64,000 nt of DNA, taken from NCBI RefSeq assembly GCF_001420695.1, contig NZ_LJJB01000007.1, forward strand, positions 333,890 through 397,889. Direction: 5' to 3'. Origin of the DNA: Brevibacillus choshinensis. GTDB taxonomy: Bacteria > Bacillota > Bacilli > Brevibacillales > Brevibacillaceae. A program made the translations under genes and the position numbers. Each line of letters opens with the position of its first letter. The first letter of the stretch is position 1. Below, in pieces: positions 54,659 through 63,859 of this stretch. The notes under the pieces were generated by a model, which had not been told where the DNA came from, made no database searches, and was given only the letters and a program-made list of their open reading frames with translations.

Positions 54659-55909
54659 ATGGAGGAAATTCGGCCGATTTCACTTGAGGATATCAATGAG
54701 GTTGTCAGAATTACTGCGATGGCTTACCCAGGAAGCAATCTCCTTGCACCCGAAAACCAGAAACGTTTTACCGAACGAGTACGAGACACGCTGGATAACG
54801 ACCAAAATGCCAGCTTCCATGGGTTGTTTCGGGAACAACGTCTGGTAGGAGTCATGAAGTGGCACGATCTACCGATGAATGTACATGGAGTTCCGCTGCT
54901 GACAGGCGGTATCGGGACTGTCGCAGTTGATTTGTTGCATAAGAAGGAAAAAGTGGCGAAGGCCATGCTGCGAGGATTTCTCACGACCTACCGTGAACGT
55001 GGGGTCAGTCTGGTATCGCTCTACCCATTTCGTGTTGATTTTTACAAGAAGATGGGTTTTGGGGTAGGGACCAAGATCAATCAATACCGGATAAAGCCTG
55101 CCAGTCTGCCCTATACGTCCAAGGATCAGGTCTTCTACTTGGGAGAGGCAGACAGGGAGCAGATTCTGGCTTGCTATCATCGCATTGTCCGACAAACGCA
55201 CGGAATGATCAAAAAGACAGAGCGGGAGCTGAAGAGCTTTCTGGAACAACCGGAACAGGTCGTTGTCGGATATAAAAAAGAGGGGAAAATAAATGGCTAT
55301 TTAGTGTTTCAGTTCCAACGCTGCCACGACGAGAACCGCTTGCAAAATGACATCGTAGTTAAAGAATTTTTGTACGAGACGTATGAAGCGATGGCGCAGC
55401 TGCTGTCCTTTTTGCAAAGTCAATCGGATCAGATCAATCGAATCGTCCTGACGACAGCGGATGAGGATTTTCATGTCCTGCTGTCTGACCCCGGAAACGG
55501 TACGGATAGGATACTGCCAAGTGTTTATCACGAGAGTCACGTGTCTGGTGTCGGCCTGATGTATCGTGTGATTGATGTAACCGGATTTTTCCACCAGCTG
55601 TCCCAGCGTCGTTTTGGCAAGGAGAGCTGTCTGCTGCGTTTGAACATACGCGATACATTTCTTCCGGAGAACGAGGGAAGCTGGCTGATTGATTTTCGGG
55701 AGGGACTCCCTCATGTCATCGAGGAAGGAACAGCCGATGTTGAGCTCGGGATGGATATTTCTGACTTTTCTTCCCTCGTGATGGGGGCGGTCGGCTTGCG
55801 CAAATTGCATCTGTATGGACTAGCTGAGGTAAGTGATGAAAAAGCGATTCCGCTTTTGGACAGGCTTTTTGCAGCAAGAGAAAAGCCGAGGAGCACGACG
55901 CCTTTCTAA
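54659..55909 (+). CDS. GNAT acetyltransferase, Eis-like
   Basis: 416 residues from ATG 54659, with GAAGGAG upstream. N-terminal GNAT domain (IRPISLEDINEVVRI; the acetyl-CoA region GGIGTVAVDLLHKKEKVAKA and then LYPFRVDFYKKMGF), a second GNAT-like domain (~180-300) and a C-terminal SCP2-like domain (DFSSLVMGAVGLRKL). This three-part build is the Eis family, whose members acetylate aminoglycosides or peptides and form hexamers. Native substrate unknown. Confidence 0.9.
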   Translation: MEEIRPISLEDINEVVRITAMAYPGSNLLAPENQKRFTERVRDTLDNDQNASFHGLFREQRLVGVMKWHDLPMNVHGVPLLTGGIGTVAVDLLHKKEKVAKAMLRGFLTTYRERGVSLVSLYPFRVDFYKKMGFGVGTKINQYRIKPASLPYTSKDQVFYLGEADREQILACYHRIVRQTHGMIKKTERELKSFLEQPEQVVVGYKKEGKINGYLVFQFQRCHDENRLQNDIVVKEFLYETYEAMAQLLSFLQSQSDQINRIVLTTADEDFHVLLSDPGNGTDRILPSVYHESHVSGVGLMYRVIDVTGFFHQLSQRRFGKESCLLRLNIRDTFLPENEGSWLIDFREGLPHVIEEGTADVELGMDISDFSSLVMGAVGLRKLHLYGLAEVSDEKAIPLLDRLFAAREKPRSTTPF

Positions 55910-55998
55910 AATGTGAAATTGTCACGATTTTGACACAAGTAGGTATCTTTACTTCTTGCCTCCCATATCATGGTACAAAATGGGAGGGGGGTAAGTGG

Positions 55999-56172
55999 GT
56001 GATTTATTTAACGCTCGTCATCTTTTTTGGTTTTTTACTCGTGGTCTGGTTTGTAGTCAAACTCCTCTTCCGTCTAGACCGTCGCGATTCGATCACGCAC
56101 GACCAGCGTCAGCTTTGGGAACAATATGATGTGAACTTGCAGGACATACGTTATCCAAAGAAGAAAAAGTAA
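55999..56172 (+). CDS. Small single-pass membrane protein
   Basis: 57 residues from GTG 55999 behind GGGAGGGGGG. One hydrophobic helix (YLTLVIFFGFLLVVWFVVKL) followed by a charged tail ending in KKKK. I do not recognise the family. A longer reading from 55930 lacks a ribosome site. The small size, strong Shine-Dalgarno and clear topology favour a real gene. Confidence 0.6.
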   Translation: MIYLTLVIFFGFLLVVWFVVKLLFRLDRRDSITHDQRQLWEQYDVNLQDIRYPKKKK

Positions 56173-56264
56173 AAGGAAGAAGGCGCCGATATCAGGCGCT
56201 CTTTCTGTTGCCAGTCAAGGTGTGACAGTCCAGTGCAACTATTTCCAGAGAAGAGGTGAGCGAT

Positions 56265-56735
56265 ATGACAAGCGGTACAGGGGTGCATCAACGAGAGTAC
56301 TATCGTTTGAAGCTGGAGTATCCCCTCTGTGCAGACATGACGATCGTCCTCATCAAGGGCAAGGCCATGGAAATAGGAAGCACGAAGGTATTGGTAGAGG
56401 ATTTAGGGGCGGGAGGACTCCGTTTTCTGTCCCATTTGAAAATGCCTGCAAACGACCAGCTCGTTCTTCAGTTCGATTCTGAGCTGTGTGCGGAGCCGAT
56501 TACGATGTACGGTCACATCGTTCGAACGACACTCTGGGAAGAAGAGTTTTATGAATATGCAGTCCGATTCACGATGGAAGAATCTCAGCATCTCGAGATC
56601 AACAGGCTGGTGAACCGGCTGGCCATCCGCTATCGCAATCAAAAAGAAGTGAGGGACAGTCGCTTTTGGAAAGGCGGTAGACGCGAATTTTTGATGCAAC
56701 AGTCTGACCTCAGCCTGCAGTCCAGCCCGAACTAG
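56265..56735 (+). CDS. PilZ-domain protein (probable cyclic-di-GMP binding)
   Basis: 156 residues from ATG 56265 behind AGAAGAGG. PilZ pattern: QREYYRLKLEYP near the N-terminus (only one Arg of the usual RxxxR is at the expected place) and VLVEDLGAGGLRFLS, matching (D/N)xSxxG with Ala in place of Ser. The rest is a beta barrel. It may respond to cyclic-di-GMP, but the altered motif residues make binding uncertain. Confidence 0.8.
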   Translation: MTSGTGVHQREYYRLKLEYPLCADMTIVLIKGKAMEIGSTKVLVEDLGAGGLRFLSHLKMPANDQLVLQFDSELCAEPITMYGHIVRTTLWEEEFYEYAVRFTMEESQHLEINRLVNRLAIRYRNQKEVRDSRFWKGGRREFLMQQSDLSLQSSPN

Positions 56736-56737
56736 AC

Positions 56738-56784
56738 GAAAAGCTCCTATGTTGTGCCTATGAGCCAACGAGGAGCTTTTTCGT
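56738..56784. terminator. Terminator after PilZ gene
   Basis: AAAAGCTCCT pairs with AGGAGCTTTTT; the loop is about 20 bases. Confidence 0.85.
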
Positions 56785-56852
56785 TTGACATATAATAAAC
56801 TAAATGATAAATTGTCTATTATAAATCAAACAAAAGAAAGTAGTGTTTATGG

Positions 56853-57992
56853 ATGTCGCTTGCCGATCAGTTTTGGAATGCTTCTTTTGAAGAATTGAGG
56901 CTGGGATATTCGGAACAAGAGCATGATTATTTGTGTTTGCTCTGTGGTGAGACGGTTGAAAAAGGGATCATTTACCCTGTCGATGGACTTCTCTATGAGG
57001 CTGCGAAATATATGCGTCACCATATTGAGGCTGACCATGGATCTGTATTTGAGCATCTGAGTCAGTTGGATAAACGAATTACAGGCTTGTCCGATCATCA
57101 AAATAGCCTCATGCGCCTTTTTTACCAAGGCATGAGTGATCAGGATGTGCAAAAGGAACTGGGCATTGGGAGCGCGTCTACGATCCGCAACCATCGTTTT
57201 GCGTTAAAGGAAAAAGAGCGCCAAGCCAAGGTATTTCTTGTGATGATGGAGCTCATGAAAGGTACGGGCAAAAAGGCCGCGCATGCTTCCCCTGCCCCTT
57301 CTGCGTCCGGCAAAAAGCGAGATGCCGAATTGACCGTATCACCTACAGAGTATGCCGAAATCACAAAAAAATATTTTCCCGAAGGTACGCTTGGCGCATT
57401 GAATACAATCCCACGCAAGCACAAGCATCGCTTGGTGGTACTCGAGGAGATCGCCAAACGATTTGACCCTGCACAGGTTTACAGTGAAAAAGAAGTGAAC
57501 GCCATTTTGGAAGGGACTTATGAAGAAGATTACGTTACCGTTCGAAGGTACTTGATTGATTATTCCTTTTTGGGTCGCAACCCGGATGGTAGCCAGTATT
57601 GGGTAAAAAACAACGGAGAGGAGCAGGAGAAGCAAATGAATCGAAAACAAGAGCTCAAGCAAATGTATAAAGAAGTGAAGACAGAAGCGGGCGTCTATCA
57701 GATCCGAAATACACAAAATGGAAAAGTCTGGATCGATAGTACGACGAACCTGAAGACGATGAACGGGAAACAGTTTATGCTTAAGCATGGGTCCCATACG
57801 AGTAAGGCCTTGCAAAAAGAATGGGATCAGTACGGAGAAGGAGCCTTTGTGTTCGAAGTACTGGAGGTACTGGAGAAAAAGAACGAGCCTTACTTCGATG
57901 CCGCAGATGCCTTGGAAAAACTGGAAGACAAGTGGCTCGACAAGCTTCAGCCTTATGGTGACAAAGGCTACAACGAGATGAAAAAGCTATAA
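56853..57992 (+). CDS. Multidomain protein: zinc-finger-like, HTH, DUF2087 and degenerate GIY-YIG
   Basis: 379 residues. Order of parts: a C2H2-like zinc site (CLLCGE at ~30 with paired His in RHHIEADH ~60); a LuxR-like helix-turn-helix (FYQGMSDQDVQKELGIGSAS with TIRNHRF, ~90-120); a low-complexity linker; a DUF2087 domain (LNTIPRKHKHRLVVLEEIAK to YLIDYSFLGRNPDGSQYWV, ~190-255); and a C-terminal GIY-YIG-like domain (AGVYQIRNTQNGKVWIDSTT). In the last, the usual YIG triad reads WID, so nuclease activity is doubtful. DUF2087 proteins are usually regulators. Function probably DNA binding; exact role unknown. Confidence 0.82.
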   Translation: MSLADQFWNASFEELRLGYSEQEHDYLCLLCGETVEKGIIYPVDGLLYEAAKYMRHHIEADHGSVFEHLSQLDKRITGLSDHQNSLMRLFYQGMSDQDVQKELGIGSASTIRNHRFALKEKERQAKVFLVMMELMKGTGKKAAHASPAPSASGKKRDAELTVSPTEYAEITKKYFPEGTLGALNTIPRKHKHRLVVLEEIAKRFDPAQVYSEKEVNAILEGTYEEDYVTVRRYLIDYSFLGRNPDGSQYWVKNNGEEQEKQMNRKQELKQMYKEVKTEAGVYQIRNTQNGKVWIDSTTNLKTMNGKQFMLKHGSHTSKALQKEWDQYGEGAFVFEVLEVLEKKNEPYFDAADALEKLEDKWLDKLQPYGDKGYNEMKKL

Positions 57993-57993
57993 G

Positions 57994-58018
57994 AGCTGCC
58001 ATAATGGCAGCTTTTTCG
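57994..58018 (+). terminator. Terminator after the multidomain protein gene
   Basis: GAGCTGCC-ATAA-TGGCAGCTTTTTC: short perfect stem plus T run. Confidence 0.88.
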
Positions 58019-58031
58019 GCGTCTTGGTTCA

Positions 58032-58337
58032 TCAGTCCAGCAAGTGAAAACGCTCCAGCTGTGCCCACAAGCCTTCCTTCATCAAGATTTCCTTTTGTTT
58101 GGAACCGATCAGGTCGAAGTGAGGAAAGGGAGGGCGCTCATGGATGTACGCTGGATTCAATCCGTTCGCCACACACCAATTCACTAGAATAGTGCGATTC
58201 GAACAGCCTACCTTCGTGACTGTTTTTGAATCGGGAAAGCGTGGGTCGAGCCAATAATGAGTCAGGTAGGCGATTTCCCCCCTCGTCACGGCTTGCTTCC
58301 ATTGGTTCAATTCTTCTCGGGTAATTCCAAATGCCAC
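58032..58337 (-). CDS. Conserved hypothetical protein, YneQ-like
   Basis: 101 residues from GTG 58337 behind AAGGATG. The sequence (FGITREELNQWK; GEIAYLTHYWLDPRFPD; TVTKVGC; PHFDLIG) matches my memory of B. subtilis YneQ, a small conserved protein of Bacilli with no known role. Cytoplasmic, no membrane segments. Confidence 0.78.
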   Translation of the reverse strand: MAFGITREELNQWKQAVTRGEIAYLTHYWLDPRFPDSKTVTKVGCSNRTILVNWCVANGLNPAYIHERPPFPHFDLIGSKQKEILMKEGLWAQLERFHLLD

Positions 58338-58398
58338 GGGCGTTCATCCTTATCGGTCTTGGTTCGTCCTTTGATTCTTACCATTATAGCAGAACACA

Positions 58399-58445
58399 AA
58401 AAGACAGACTTCCTGTAGCAAAGATGACGGGAAGTCTGTCTTTTC
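58399..58445. terminator. Bidirectional terminator
   Basis: AAGACAGACTTCC pairs with GGAAGTCTGTCTTTT (58430-58444), between yneQ-like and gerQ genes. Confidence 0.88.
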
Positions 58446-58453
58446 GAATCAAT

Positions 58454-58885
58454 TTACCGAATACCTGGAGGAAGAGACGGTGGAATATAGTTCAACTCTT
58501 CATCCGCTGTGATGTAGTCTGTGTTGACCATGAGCAACAGGTAGCGTTTGCCGGTTTGGGGATCACTCAGGATGATATGATCGCGACCGGCAGTTTCCAG
58601 TACTCCGCGGAAAATCTTTGCATTCCATTGGCTGTTGTTTTCGAATGTTTGATACACCGTGATGACTTTGCCGCGATTCAGACGCAAAATATTTTCGATG
58701 TAAGACTCCTCGACGATTTGACCGGGTGTGTAAGGAATCCCAGGAATCGGAGAACCGCTGGGCTGCATAGGTACCATTTGAGGCTGTTGCTGCTGTGGAA
58801 AGCCATATGGCATTTGAGGCGATTGATACATGTCGTATCCGTATTGTTGTTGAGGATACTGAGGGTAAGGCATTTGTTGACTCAT
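58454..58885 (-). CDS. gerQ: Spore coat protein GerQ
   Basis: 143 residues. Low-complexity Gln/Pro/Tyr/Met-rich N-terminal half (PQYPQQQYGYDMYQSPQMP), then the conserved GerQ domain (SYIENILRLNRGKVITVYQT; then AGRDHIILSDPQTGKRYLL). In B. subtilis GerQ is a coat protein cross-linked by transglutaminase and needed to place CwlJ. The cwlJ gene is 29 bases upstream on the same strand, giving the known cwlJ-gerQ pair. Confidence 0.95.
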   Translation of the reverse strand: MSQQMPYPQYPQQQYGYDMYQSPQMPYGFPQQQQPQMVPMQPSGSPIPGIPYTPGQIVEESYIENILRLNRGKVITVYQTFENNSQWNAKIFRGVLETAGRDHIILSDPQTGKRYLLLMVNTDYITADEELNYIPPSLPPGIR

Positions 58886-58914
58886 GATGAACTCGCTCCT
58901 TTATCTATCCTTCT

Positions 58915-59340
58915 CTAGTTGTAAACGCGTGGGCAATCTGCCGGTGTCGGAACGAAGAAGCAGTGCGCTTTATAACGTCCGGAATTCCGTTGATCCCACC
59001 AGGTAGGCGGACAGTTGCCCACTGGTCGATAAAACCATAAGGCGTTTGAAGCCGGATGTGTCCGTTCCCCATTGATCGTGCGCTTGGCTAGACGTTTCTC
59101 ACGATCTCTGGCGCGTTGATAAAAGTACGGTTTTTGCACCGATTCATAACCGCCCGGAGATTGAAACACCATGTCATTCATGTTTCGGATGTTTTTAAAG
59201 TCTAGGCAGTCGGAAAGAATGCGGTTCACGCCGACATTGCCGACCATCAGCATGCCCAGCTCGCCTTCTCCCTCCGCTTCAGCACGAAGCAATCGAGCTA
59301 GTAAAGCTACGTCACTCGAGTTTGTTTTGATTACGGCCAT
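58915..59340 (-). CDS. cwlJ: Spore cortex-lytic hydrolase CwlJ
   Basis: 141 residues of the Hydrolase_2 family, without a separate signal peptide, as in CwlJ. Motifs: LLARLLRAEAEGEGELGML with the likely catalytic Glu, GNVGVNRI, and HPASNALWFYRPVGNCPPTW. CwlJ breaks down cortex peptidoglycan during germination triggered by calcium dipicolinate. Start ATG 59340 is behind GGAGGAGGTG. Pairs with GerQ encoded next to it. Confidence 0.95.
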   Translation of the reverse strand: MAVIKTNSSDVALLARLLRAEAEGEGELGMLMVGNVGVNRILSDCLDFKNIRNMNDMVFQSPGGYESVQKPYFYQRARDREKRLAKRTINGERTHPASNALWFYRPVGNCPPTWWDQRNSGRYKAHCFFVPTPADCPRVYN

Positions 59341-59571
59341 TGCTTCACCTCCTCCAAAAACTCACAATTACAATATATGGGCGCACTAGCAATCGGTGAT
59401 TGGCGGAAATAATTTTTCTCTTAGCTTGTCGAGTACTGTCAGAATGAAACGATTTTTATCAAATTATAATAATATGGAAAAAATAAGAAAAAAGGACTAT
59501 GTCTCATCCTGTCCTCTTTGTAGTAAATTTGTATTAGTCAAATTATTCAGAAAAATTAGGAGTGATATGCC

Positions 59572-61701
59572 TTGAATCAAAAGAAAGATCGATCCGCTTC
59601 AAAAGGGAGACGAGCTCCCTTTCTTTTTCGCGTTTCCGTGCTGTCGGCGCTCGCACTGACGGCAGTATTCCCTTCCCAGACACTGGCTGCTTCCAAATCA
59701 GTAGCTGGTTTTTCACCGGAAAAGGCAGAGTGGCAGCTATCGTTTGAAAAAGCGTTTGCCCAGATGGTGAGCAAGGAGTCGATCTCCCGCTTCTCCAAAG
59801 AAATGAGTGTACGCTCCGGTGTAGTAGGAACACCTGGAAATGCGGCTAATGTGAAGTTTGCCGTGGAGGAGCTGAAAAAGGCAGGACTCGAGCCGGAAGT
59901 AAAGACGTATGATGTGTACATGTCTGTTCCAAAGAAGATCGCCGTTTCCCAGACCTATCCGGAAAAACGCGAGTTGCAAGTCATGGAGAACCTGCCAAAG
60001 GGAACTCCGTACGCAAATGAGGTCATTCCCGGCTACAATGCCTACTCGGCAGCAGGAACGGTAGAAGCTGAAATCGTCTACGCCAACTACGGCAGACCAG
60101 AGGACTTCGCAGAGCTAGAGAAACGGGGGATTTCAGTAAAGGACAAGATCGTCATTACCCGATACGGTGCCAATTTCCGCGGCGTCAAGCCTGAGCAAGC
60201 CGAAAAGCGTGGAGCGATTGGCATGCTCATTTACAGTGATCCGGCTGACGATGGCTATACAAAAGGAATTGTCTATCCGGAAGGTCCATGGAGACCAGAC
60301 GATGCAATTCAACGAGGAAGCATTCTGTACATATTCCGTTATCCGGGAGATCCGTTGACGCCAGGAGAAGCGTCCGTTCCAGCAACCAAACGACTTGATC
60401 CGTCCGAAGCGGTGTCACTCCCGCAAATTCCCACCACACCGCTTTCCTATGGAGAAGCCCGACCCTTGCTCGAAGCGATGCAAGGAGACGATGCACCTGC
60501 TTCTTGGCAGGGGGGACTTCCCTTTACGTACAAGATCGGACCTGGAGCGACAAAAGTGCGGATCGCTCTGGACATCGATTACAAGAATCAACCTGTTAAC
60601 GACGTGATCGTCCGCATTCCAGGGGCAAAGCATCCTGAGCAAACAGTGGTGATCGGCGCCCACCGGGATACTTGGGCATACGGCTCAGGAGACAACACGT
60701 CGGGCTGGACGACGACGTTGGAAATCGCTCGAGTGCTAGGAGAAATGGTGCAGAAAGGGTGGCAGCCAGATCGCACGATTGTATTGGCGGGCTGGGATGG
60801 TGAGGAATACGGCTTGCTCGGCTCTGTAGAGTGGGCCGAGGAGCACCGAAAGGAACTGACTGAAAACGCCGTCGCTTACATCAATATGGATGGAACAGGC
60901 GGGCAGTTCTTCGGGGCATCAGCTGTTCCGTCGGTGAAACAGCTGATCTACGATGTCACCAAAGAAGTGATCGAACCTCGGAGCGGAACTTCGATCTATG
61001 ATGATTGGTATGTGAGAGAAGGACGTAAAGATCCTAACATTGGCAAACTCGGCAGTGGTTCCGACTATACACCGTTTATCCAGCACTTGGGGGTGCCGTC
61101 GCTGGACATGGGCTTCGGAGTCGCAGGTGGCCTTTATCACAGCGCCTACGACAATCTGGATTTGATGGAGCGCTTCATTGACCCGGGCTATGAGCATCAG
61201 GCTGCAGGCTCGCAGCTAGTAGGGATCACTGCTCTTCGTCTGGCCAATGCGGATGCCTTGCCGTTCCAATACTCCGCTTATGCCGCTGACGTCGTGAGCA
61301 TGCTCGATGAGGTCGCGGCAAAGGGAACGCTAGGTATCGATTTGTCCTCTGTCATCGCTCAGGCACGTACCTGGCAAGCTTCTGCTAAAGAGCTGGAGGA
61401 GCTGGCAGGCAAGATGATTGCAGATGGAGTGACTGATGCAGAACGCAGTCAGCTAGAAAAAATAAACGCTGCGATGATGCAGCAAGAGCGTGATCTGATC
61501 GTATCGGAAGGTCTGCCGAGCCGCCCATGGTACAAACATCAGATCTGGGCACCGGGTCTGACGACAGGCTACGCAGCTCAACCATTGCCAGCTATTGCGG
61601 AAGCTTTTCAAGCCAATGATGCAAAAGCTTTGCAGCAGGCTGTTGAGCGTTTGAACACCGTATTGAAAAAAGCAACGGAAACATCCAACGCTGCAAAGTA
61701 A
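59572..61701 (+). CDS. Secreted M28-family metallopeptidase with PA and dimerisation domains
   Basis: 709 residues from TTG 59572 (TAGGAGTG upstream; no better ATG). Signal peptide to about residue 40 (ends TLAASKS). PA domain about 130-280. M28 zinc-peptidase core with VIGAHRDTWAYGSGDNTSGW (metal His and bridging Asp), WDGEEYGLLGSVEW (catalytic Glu pair), INMDGTGG, and SALYHS-like GGLYHSAYD near residue 520. The C-terminal ~140 residues are like the transferrin-receptor dimerisation domain. This resembles glutamate carboxypeptidase II-like exopeptidases. It probably releases amino acids from extracellular peptides. Confidence 0.92.
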   Translation: MNQKKDRSASKGRRAPFLFRVSVLSALALTAVFPSQTLAASKSVAGFSPEKAEWQLSFEKAFAQMVSKESISRFSKEMSVRSGVVGTPGNAANVKFAVEELKKAGLEPEVKTYDVYMSVPKKIAVSQTYPEKRELQVMENLPKGTPYANEVIPGYNAYSAAGTVEAEIVYANYGRPEDFAELEKRGISVKDKIVITRYGANFRGVKPEQAEKRGAIGMLIYSDPADDGYTKGIVYPEGPWRPDDAIQRGSILYIFRYPGDPLTPGEASVPATKRLDPSEAVSLPQIPTTPLSYGEARPLLEAMQGDDAPASWQGGLPFTYKIGPGATKVRIALDIDYKNQPVNDVIVRIPGAKHPEQTVVIGAHRDTWAYGSGDNTSGWTTTLEIARVLGEMVQKGWQPDRTIVLAGWDGEEYGLLGSVEWAEEHRKELTENAVAYINMDGTGGQFFGASAVPSVKQLIYDVTKEVIEPRSGTSIYDDWYVREGRKDPNIGKLGSGSDYTPFIQHLGVPSLDMGFGVAGGLYHSAYDNLDLMERFIDPGYEHQAAGSQLVGITALRLANADALPFQYSAYAADVVSMLDEVAAKGTLGIDLSSVIAQARTWQASAKELEELAGKMIADGVTDAERSQLEKINAAMMQQERDLIVSEGLPSRPWYKHQIWAPGLTTGYAAQPLPAIAEAFQANDAKALQQAVERLNTVLKKATETSNAAK

Positions 61702-61714
61702 ATCTCCTTCTATG

Positions 61715-61762
61715 AAAAAAGCGTCCATCAGCCAAATGAATCGGCTTGGACGCTTTTTCTTT
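61715..61762. terminator. Terminator after the M28 peptidase
   Basis: AAAAAAGCGTCCA pairs with TGGACGCTTTTTC; the convergent VTT gene follows. Confidence 0.88.
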
Positions 61763-61789
61763 TTGCGCTTGTGTAATTATCTCATCTGC

Positions 61790-62356
61790 TTACGAATACC
61801 GTTTTCTGCGCTTGTTCCAGACGAACCAGGCGATGGCAACCAAGGCACCAATCCCTAGAATCGTGAGCTCCAGATATTCATCCAGGAGTACTTTTGCATG
61901 CTTTCCGTAAAAATGAAACAGAGTGCCGATTAGGAAAAATTTCAATCCTCGCCCAATGATGGCGAAGAGCATCAGCTTTGTCAGCGAGTAGTTGAATACC
62001 CCACTCAACACCGTAAACACCTTGAAGGGGATGGGTGTAAAAGCGCCGATCAGCACGGCAGCATCTCCGTTTTTAGCAAACTGCTCAGTTGCGAGAGTCG
62101 TCCATTTAGCGGGCAGCAGTTTTTGCAAAAGAGGTTTCCCCAGCCATTTCCCCAGCATGAATCCGATGGGGGCACCGAGAATCGAAGCAGTAAAAGCAAC
62201 GGTCGCAAATCGCAATGCAGAGCCTGGGTCGAGCAAACTCATCGCAATTTGCATGAAAAAAGGTGGAATTGGACTGATAAACGAGTCCAAAAATGCCATT
62301 CCGAAGAGTCCCCATATTCCGTAATTCATAAAAAGTTGCGTGATTTGTTCAAGCAT
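61790..62356 (-). CDS. VTT/DedA-type membrane protein (YqaA-like)
   Basis: 188 residues; start taken as ATG 62356 because AAGGAG is six bases upstream (ATG 62362 overlaps that site). SNARE-associated/VTT domain with FLDSFISPIPPFFMQIAMSL, GAPIGFMLGKWLGKPLL and FTPIPFKVFTVLSGVF, the last being the conserved FxP(I/F)P loop. Members are thought to scramble or transport phospholipids. No operon partners. Confidence 0.88.
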   Translation of the reverse strand: MLEQITQLFMNYGIWGLFGMAFLDSFISPIPPFFMQIAMSLLDPGSALRFATVAFTASILGAPIGFMLGKWLGKPLLQKLLPAKWTTLATEQFAKNGDAAVLIGAFTPIPFKVFTVLSGVFNYSLTKLMLFAIIGRGLKFFLIGTLFHFYGKHAKVLLDEYLELTILGIGALVAIAWFVWNKRRKRYS

Positions 62357-62478
62357 GGGCATCTCCTTACGAATTTTCCTTTCCCAGCAATTATACAGGA
62401 AAGATTCTGGTTTCTGTAGTTAAGATATGTCGGTTTGTCCAAACTCAGCACCTGCTACTAGGATGGAAAAATTTCGGA

Positions 62479-62488
62479 CATACTGTTA
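62479..62488 (+). promoter_or_regulatory. Possible sigma-K-type -10 before the coat protein gene
   Basis: CATACTGTTA resembles the sporulation sigma-K/E -10 (CATA-n3-TA), 43 bases before the coat gene start. The -35 side is not convincing. Confidence 0.3.
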
Positions 62489-62531
62489 GGGATTTTCCAA
62501 GAGCGAGTGAAAAGGAGGCGTCAACACCACG

Positions 62532-63419
62532 ATGCAATCCCATCCGTATGGAGCACACGAAGTGATCGAACTGCATGAGGTTTTAAACGGCGCGGTTGAC
62601 GTGATCAATACCGCCCATCTATACGTCCCGTTTATTCGTGATCCCGAGCTTGCGCAAATGGTTCACCACCAGGTGCAATTTATGCAAGGAGAGTACAATG
62701 GTTTGGTGTACACGGTCCAAGGCCTGGGGGCAGGTGAGCTTTTGCCCTATCGTCCGACTCGAACCTTTTCACCGACTTCCACTGGGATGTCTCAGCCTTC
62801 CCAAGGGACAGAGCCGCATTACGGCGCGCAAATCGATGACCGTGACGTGGCTTCAGCTCTGCTCGGCATGTACAAAAACGGGGCAAAGCTCAAAATGGCA
62901 GCTACTCTGGAGGCAGGGCATCCCCAAATTCGTGAACTGCTTTTACAAGGGGCGGTCAATTGCGCCCATCAGGCTCATGAAATGTGGGGATATATGCAGC
63001 GCAAAGGCTATTACACCTGGGCTGCCATGCCGGAAGCGACCAATGCTGAATTGCTGCGTGGTTATCAGCCAGTACGTCCCCAAGCGGAGTCAGCAGACGG
63101 CCCAGCAATACCGAGTCCGATGCAGTCACAGGTGAATGAAAAAGGCCCGATGTCCGCGAATCTCATGAGAGAGACAGTGAGGGGAACGCGAGTCGCTCCA
63201 TCAGAAAAGCCCTTGACGCCAGTGAATGCCAATCCTGCTTTTTCTCCATCGCCTTATCGACCGGATCAATACGGGATAATGGAAGATACGTCAAGCACTA
63301 CGGATGCGTTACAGACTCAAGGCATTGAAACAACCGATACGCTGTACCAGCAAAGCGAGGGGAGACAGACCCGAAGTCGCAAAAAGAATTCAATCTCAGA
63401 CTCCCTACTTGGTCAATAA
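62532..63419 (+). CDS. CotF-like spore coat protein
   Basis: 295 residues; ATG 62532 behind AAAAGGAGG. The first 170 residues form a ferritin-like four-helix bundle of the coat F family in two parts (VIELHEVLNGAVDVINTAHL; DRDVASALLGMYKNGAKLKM; YMQRKGYYTWAAMP). The C-terminal 120 residues are low-complexity, rich in Ser, Pro and Gln, and end SRKKNSISDSLLGQ. The long tail is unusual for CotF (about 160 residues) and may be a coat interaction segment. Confidence 0.82.
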   Translation: MQSHPYGAHEVIELHEVLNGAVDVINTAHLYVPFIRDPELAQMVHHQVQFMQGEYNGLVYTVQGLGAGELLPYRPTRTFSPTSTGMSQPSQGTEPHYGAQIDDRDVASALLGMYKNGAKLKMAATLEAGHPQIRELLLQGAVNCAHQAHEMWGYMQRKGYYTWAAMPEATNAELLRGYQPVRPQAESADGPAIPSPMQSQVNEKGPMSANLMRETVRGTRVAPSEKPLTPVNANPAFSPSPYRPDQYGIMEDTSSTTDALQTQGIETTDTLYQQSEGRQTRSRKKNSISDSLLGQ

Positions 63420-63496
63420 GTCCTGTTTTATCGTTGACGGTAGGAAATAATATCCACTACTATAGAGAGAGGACAAACATCATTGGGAGGGGACTC

Positions 63497-63715
63497 ATGA
63501 AAACGCTAGGCTCGGGGAAAGTCATTTTTTACGCACCAAATGGTACCAATTTACAGCTGTCAGGAGAAATTGACGTTCGAGGAGAACGAGTATCCGTGAC
63601 GGAAATTATTTACTTCAATGGCCAGCCAAACGGCGCTCGCGAGACGAATCTGCCACTCGCCCAAACGGTCATTTATTGGGAGCCAGAAGTATACGAGCAA
63701 ATCGGTTTTGAATAG
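63497..63715 (+). CDS. Small hypothetical protein
   Basis: 72 residues from ATG 63497 behind GGGAGGGG. Beta-rich sequence (GKVIFYAPNGTNLQLSGEID; SVTEIIYFNGQPNG). I do not recognise the family. Its strong ribosome site and own terminator favour a real gene. A longer reading from 63434 has no ribosome site. Confidence 0.65.
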   Translation: MKTLGSGKVIFYAPNGTNLQLSGEIDVRGERVSVTEIIYFNGQPNGARETNLPLAQTVIYWEPEVYEQIGFE

Positions 63716-63727
63716 CAAAAACAGACG

Positions 63728-63757
63728 ACCTTGCCCTCGGCAGGGTTGTTTTTTTAG
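63728..63757 (+). terminator. Terminator after the small hypothetical gene
   Basis: CCTTGCC-CTC-GGCAGGG (one G-T pair) followed by TTGTTTTTTT. Confidence 0.75.
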
Positions 63758-63859
63758 ATATGTAAGTTTTTACACCTATGCACCTTGGGAATAGCCGGGG
63801 TAGGCCAAGTGTGATATCATGTGGAGTGGAATTTACGTAGGTAACAAGGAGTGATCCTT

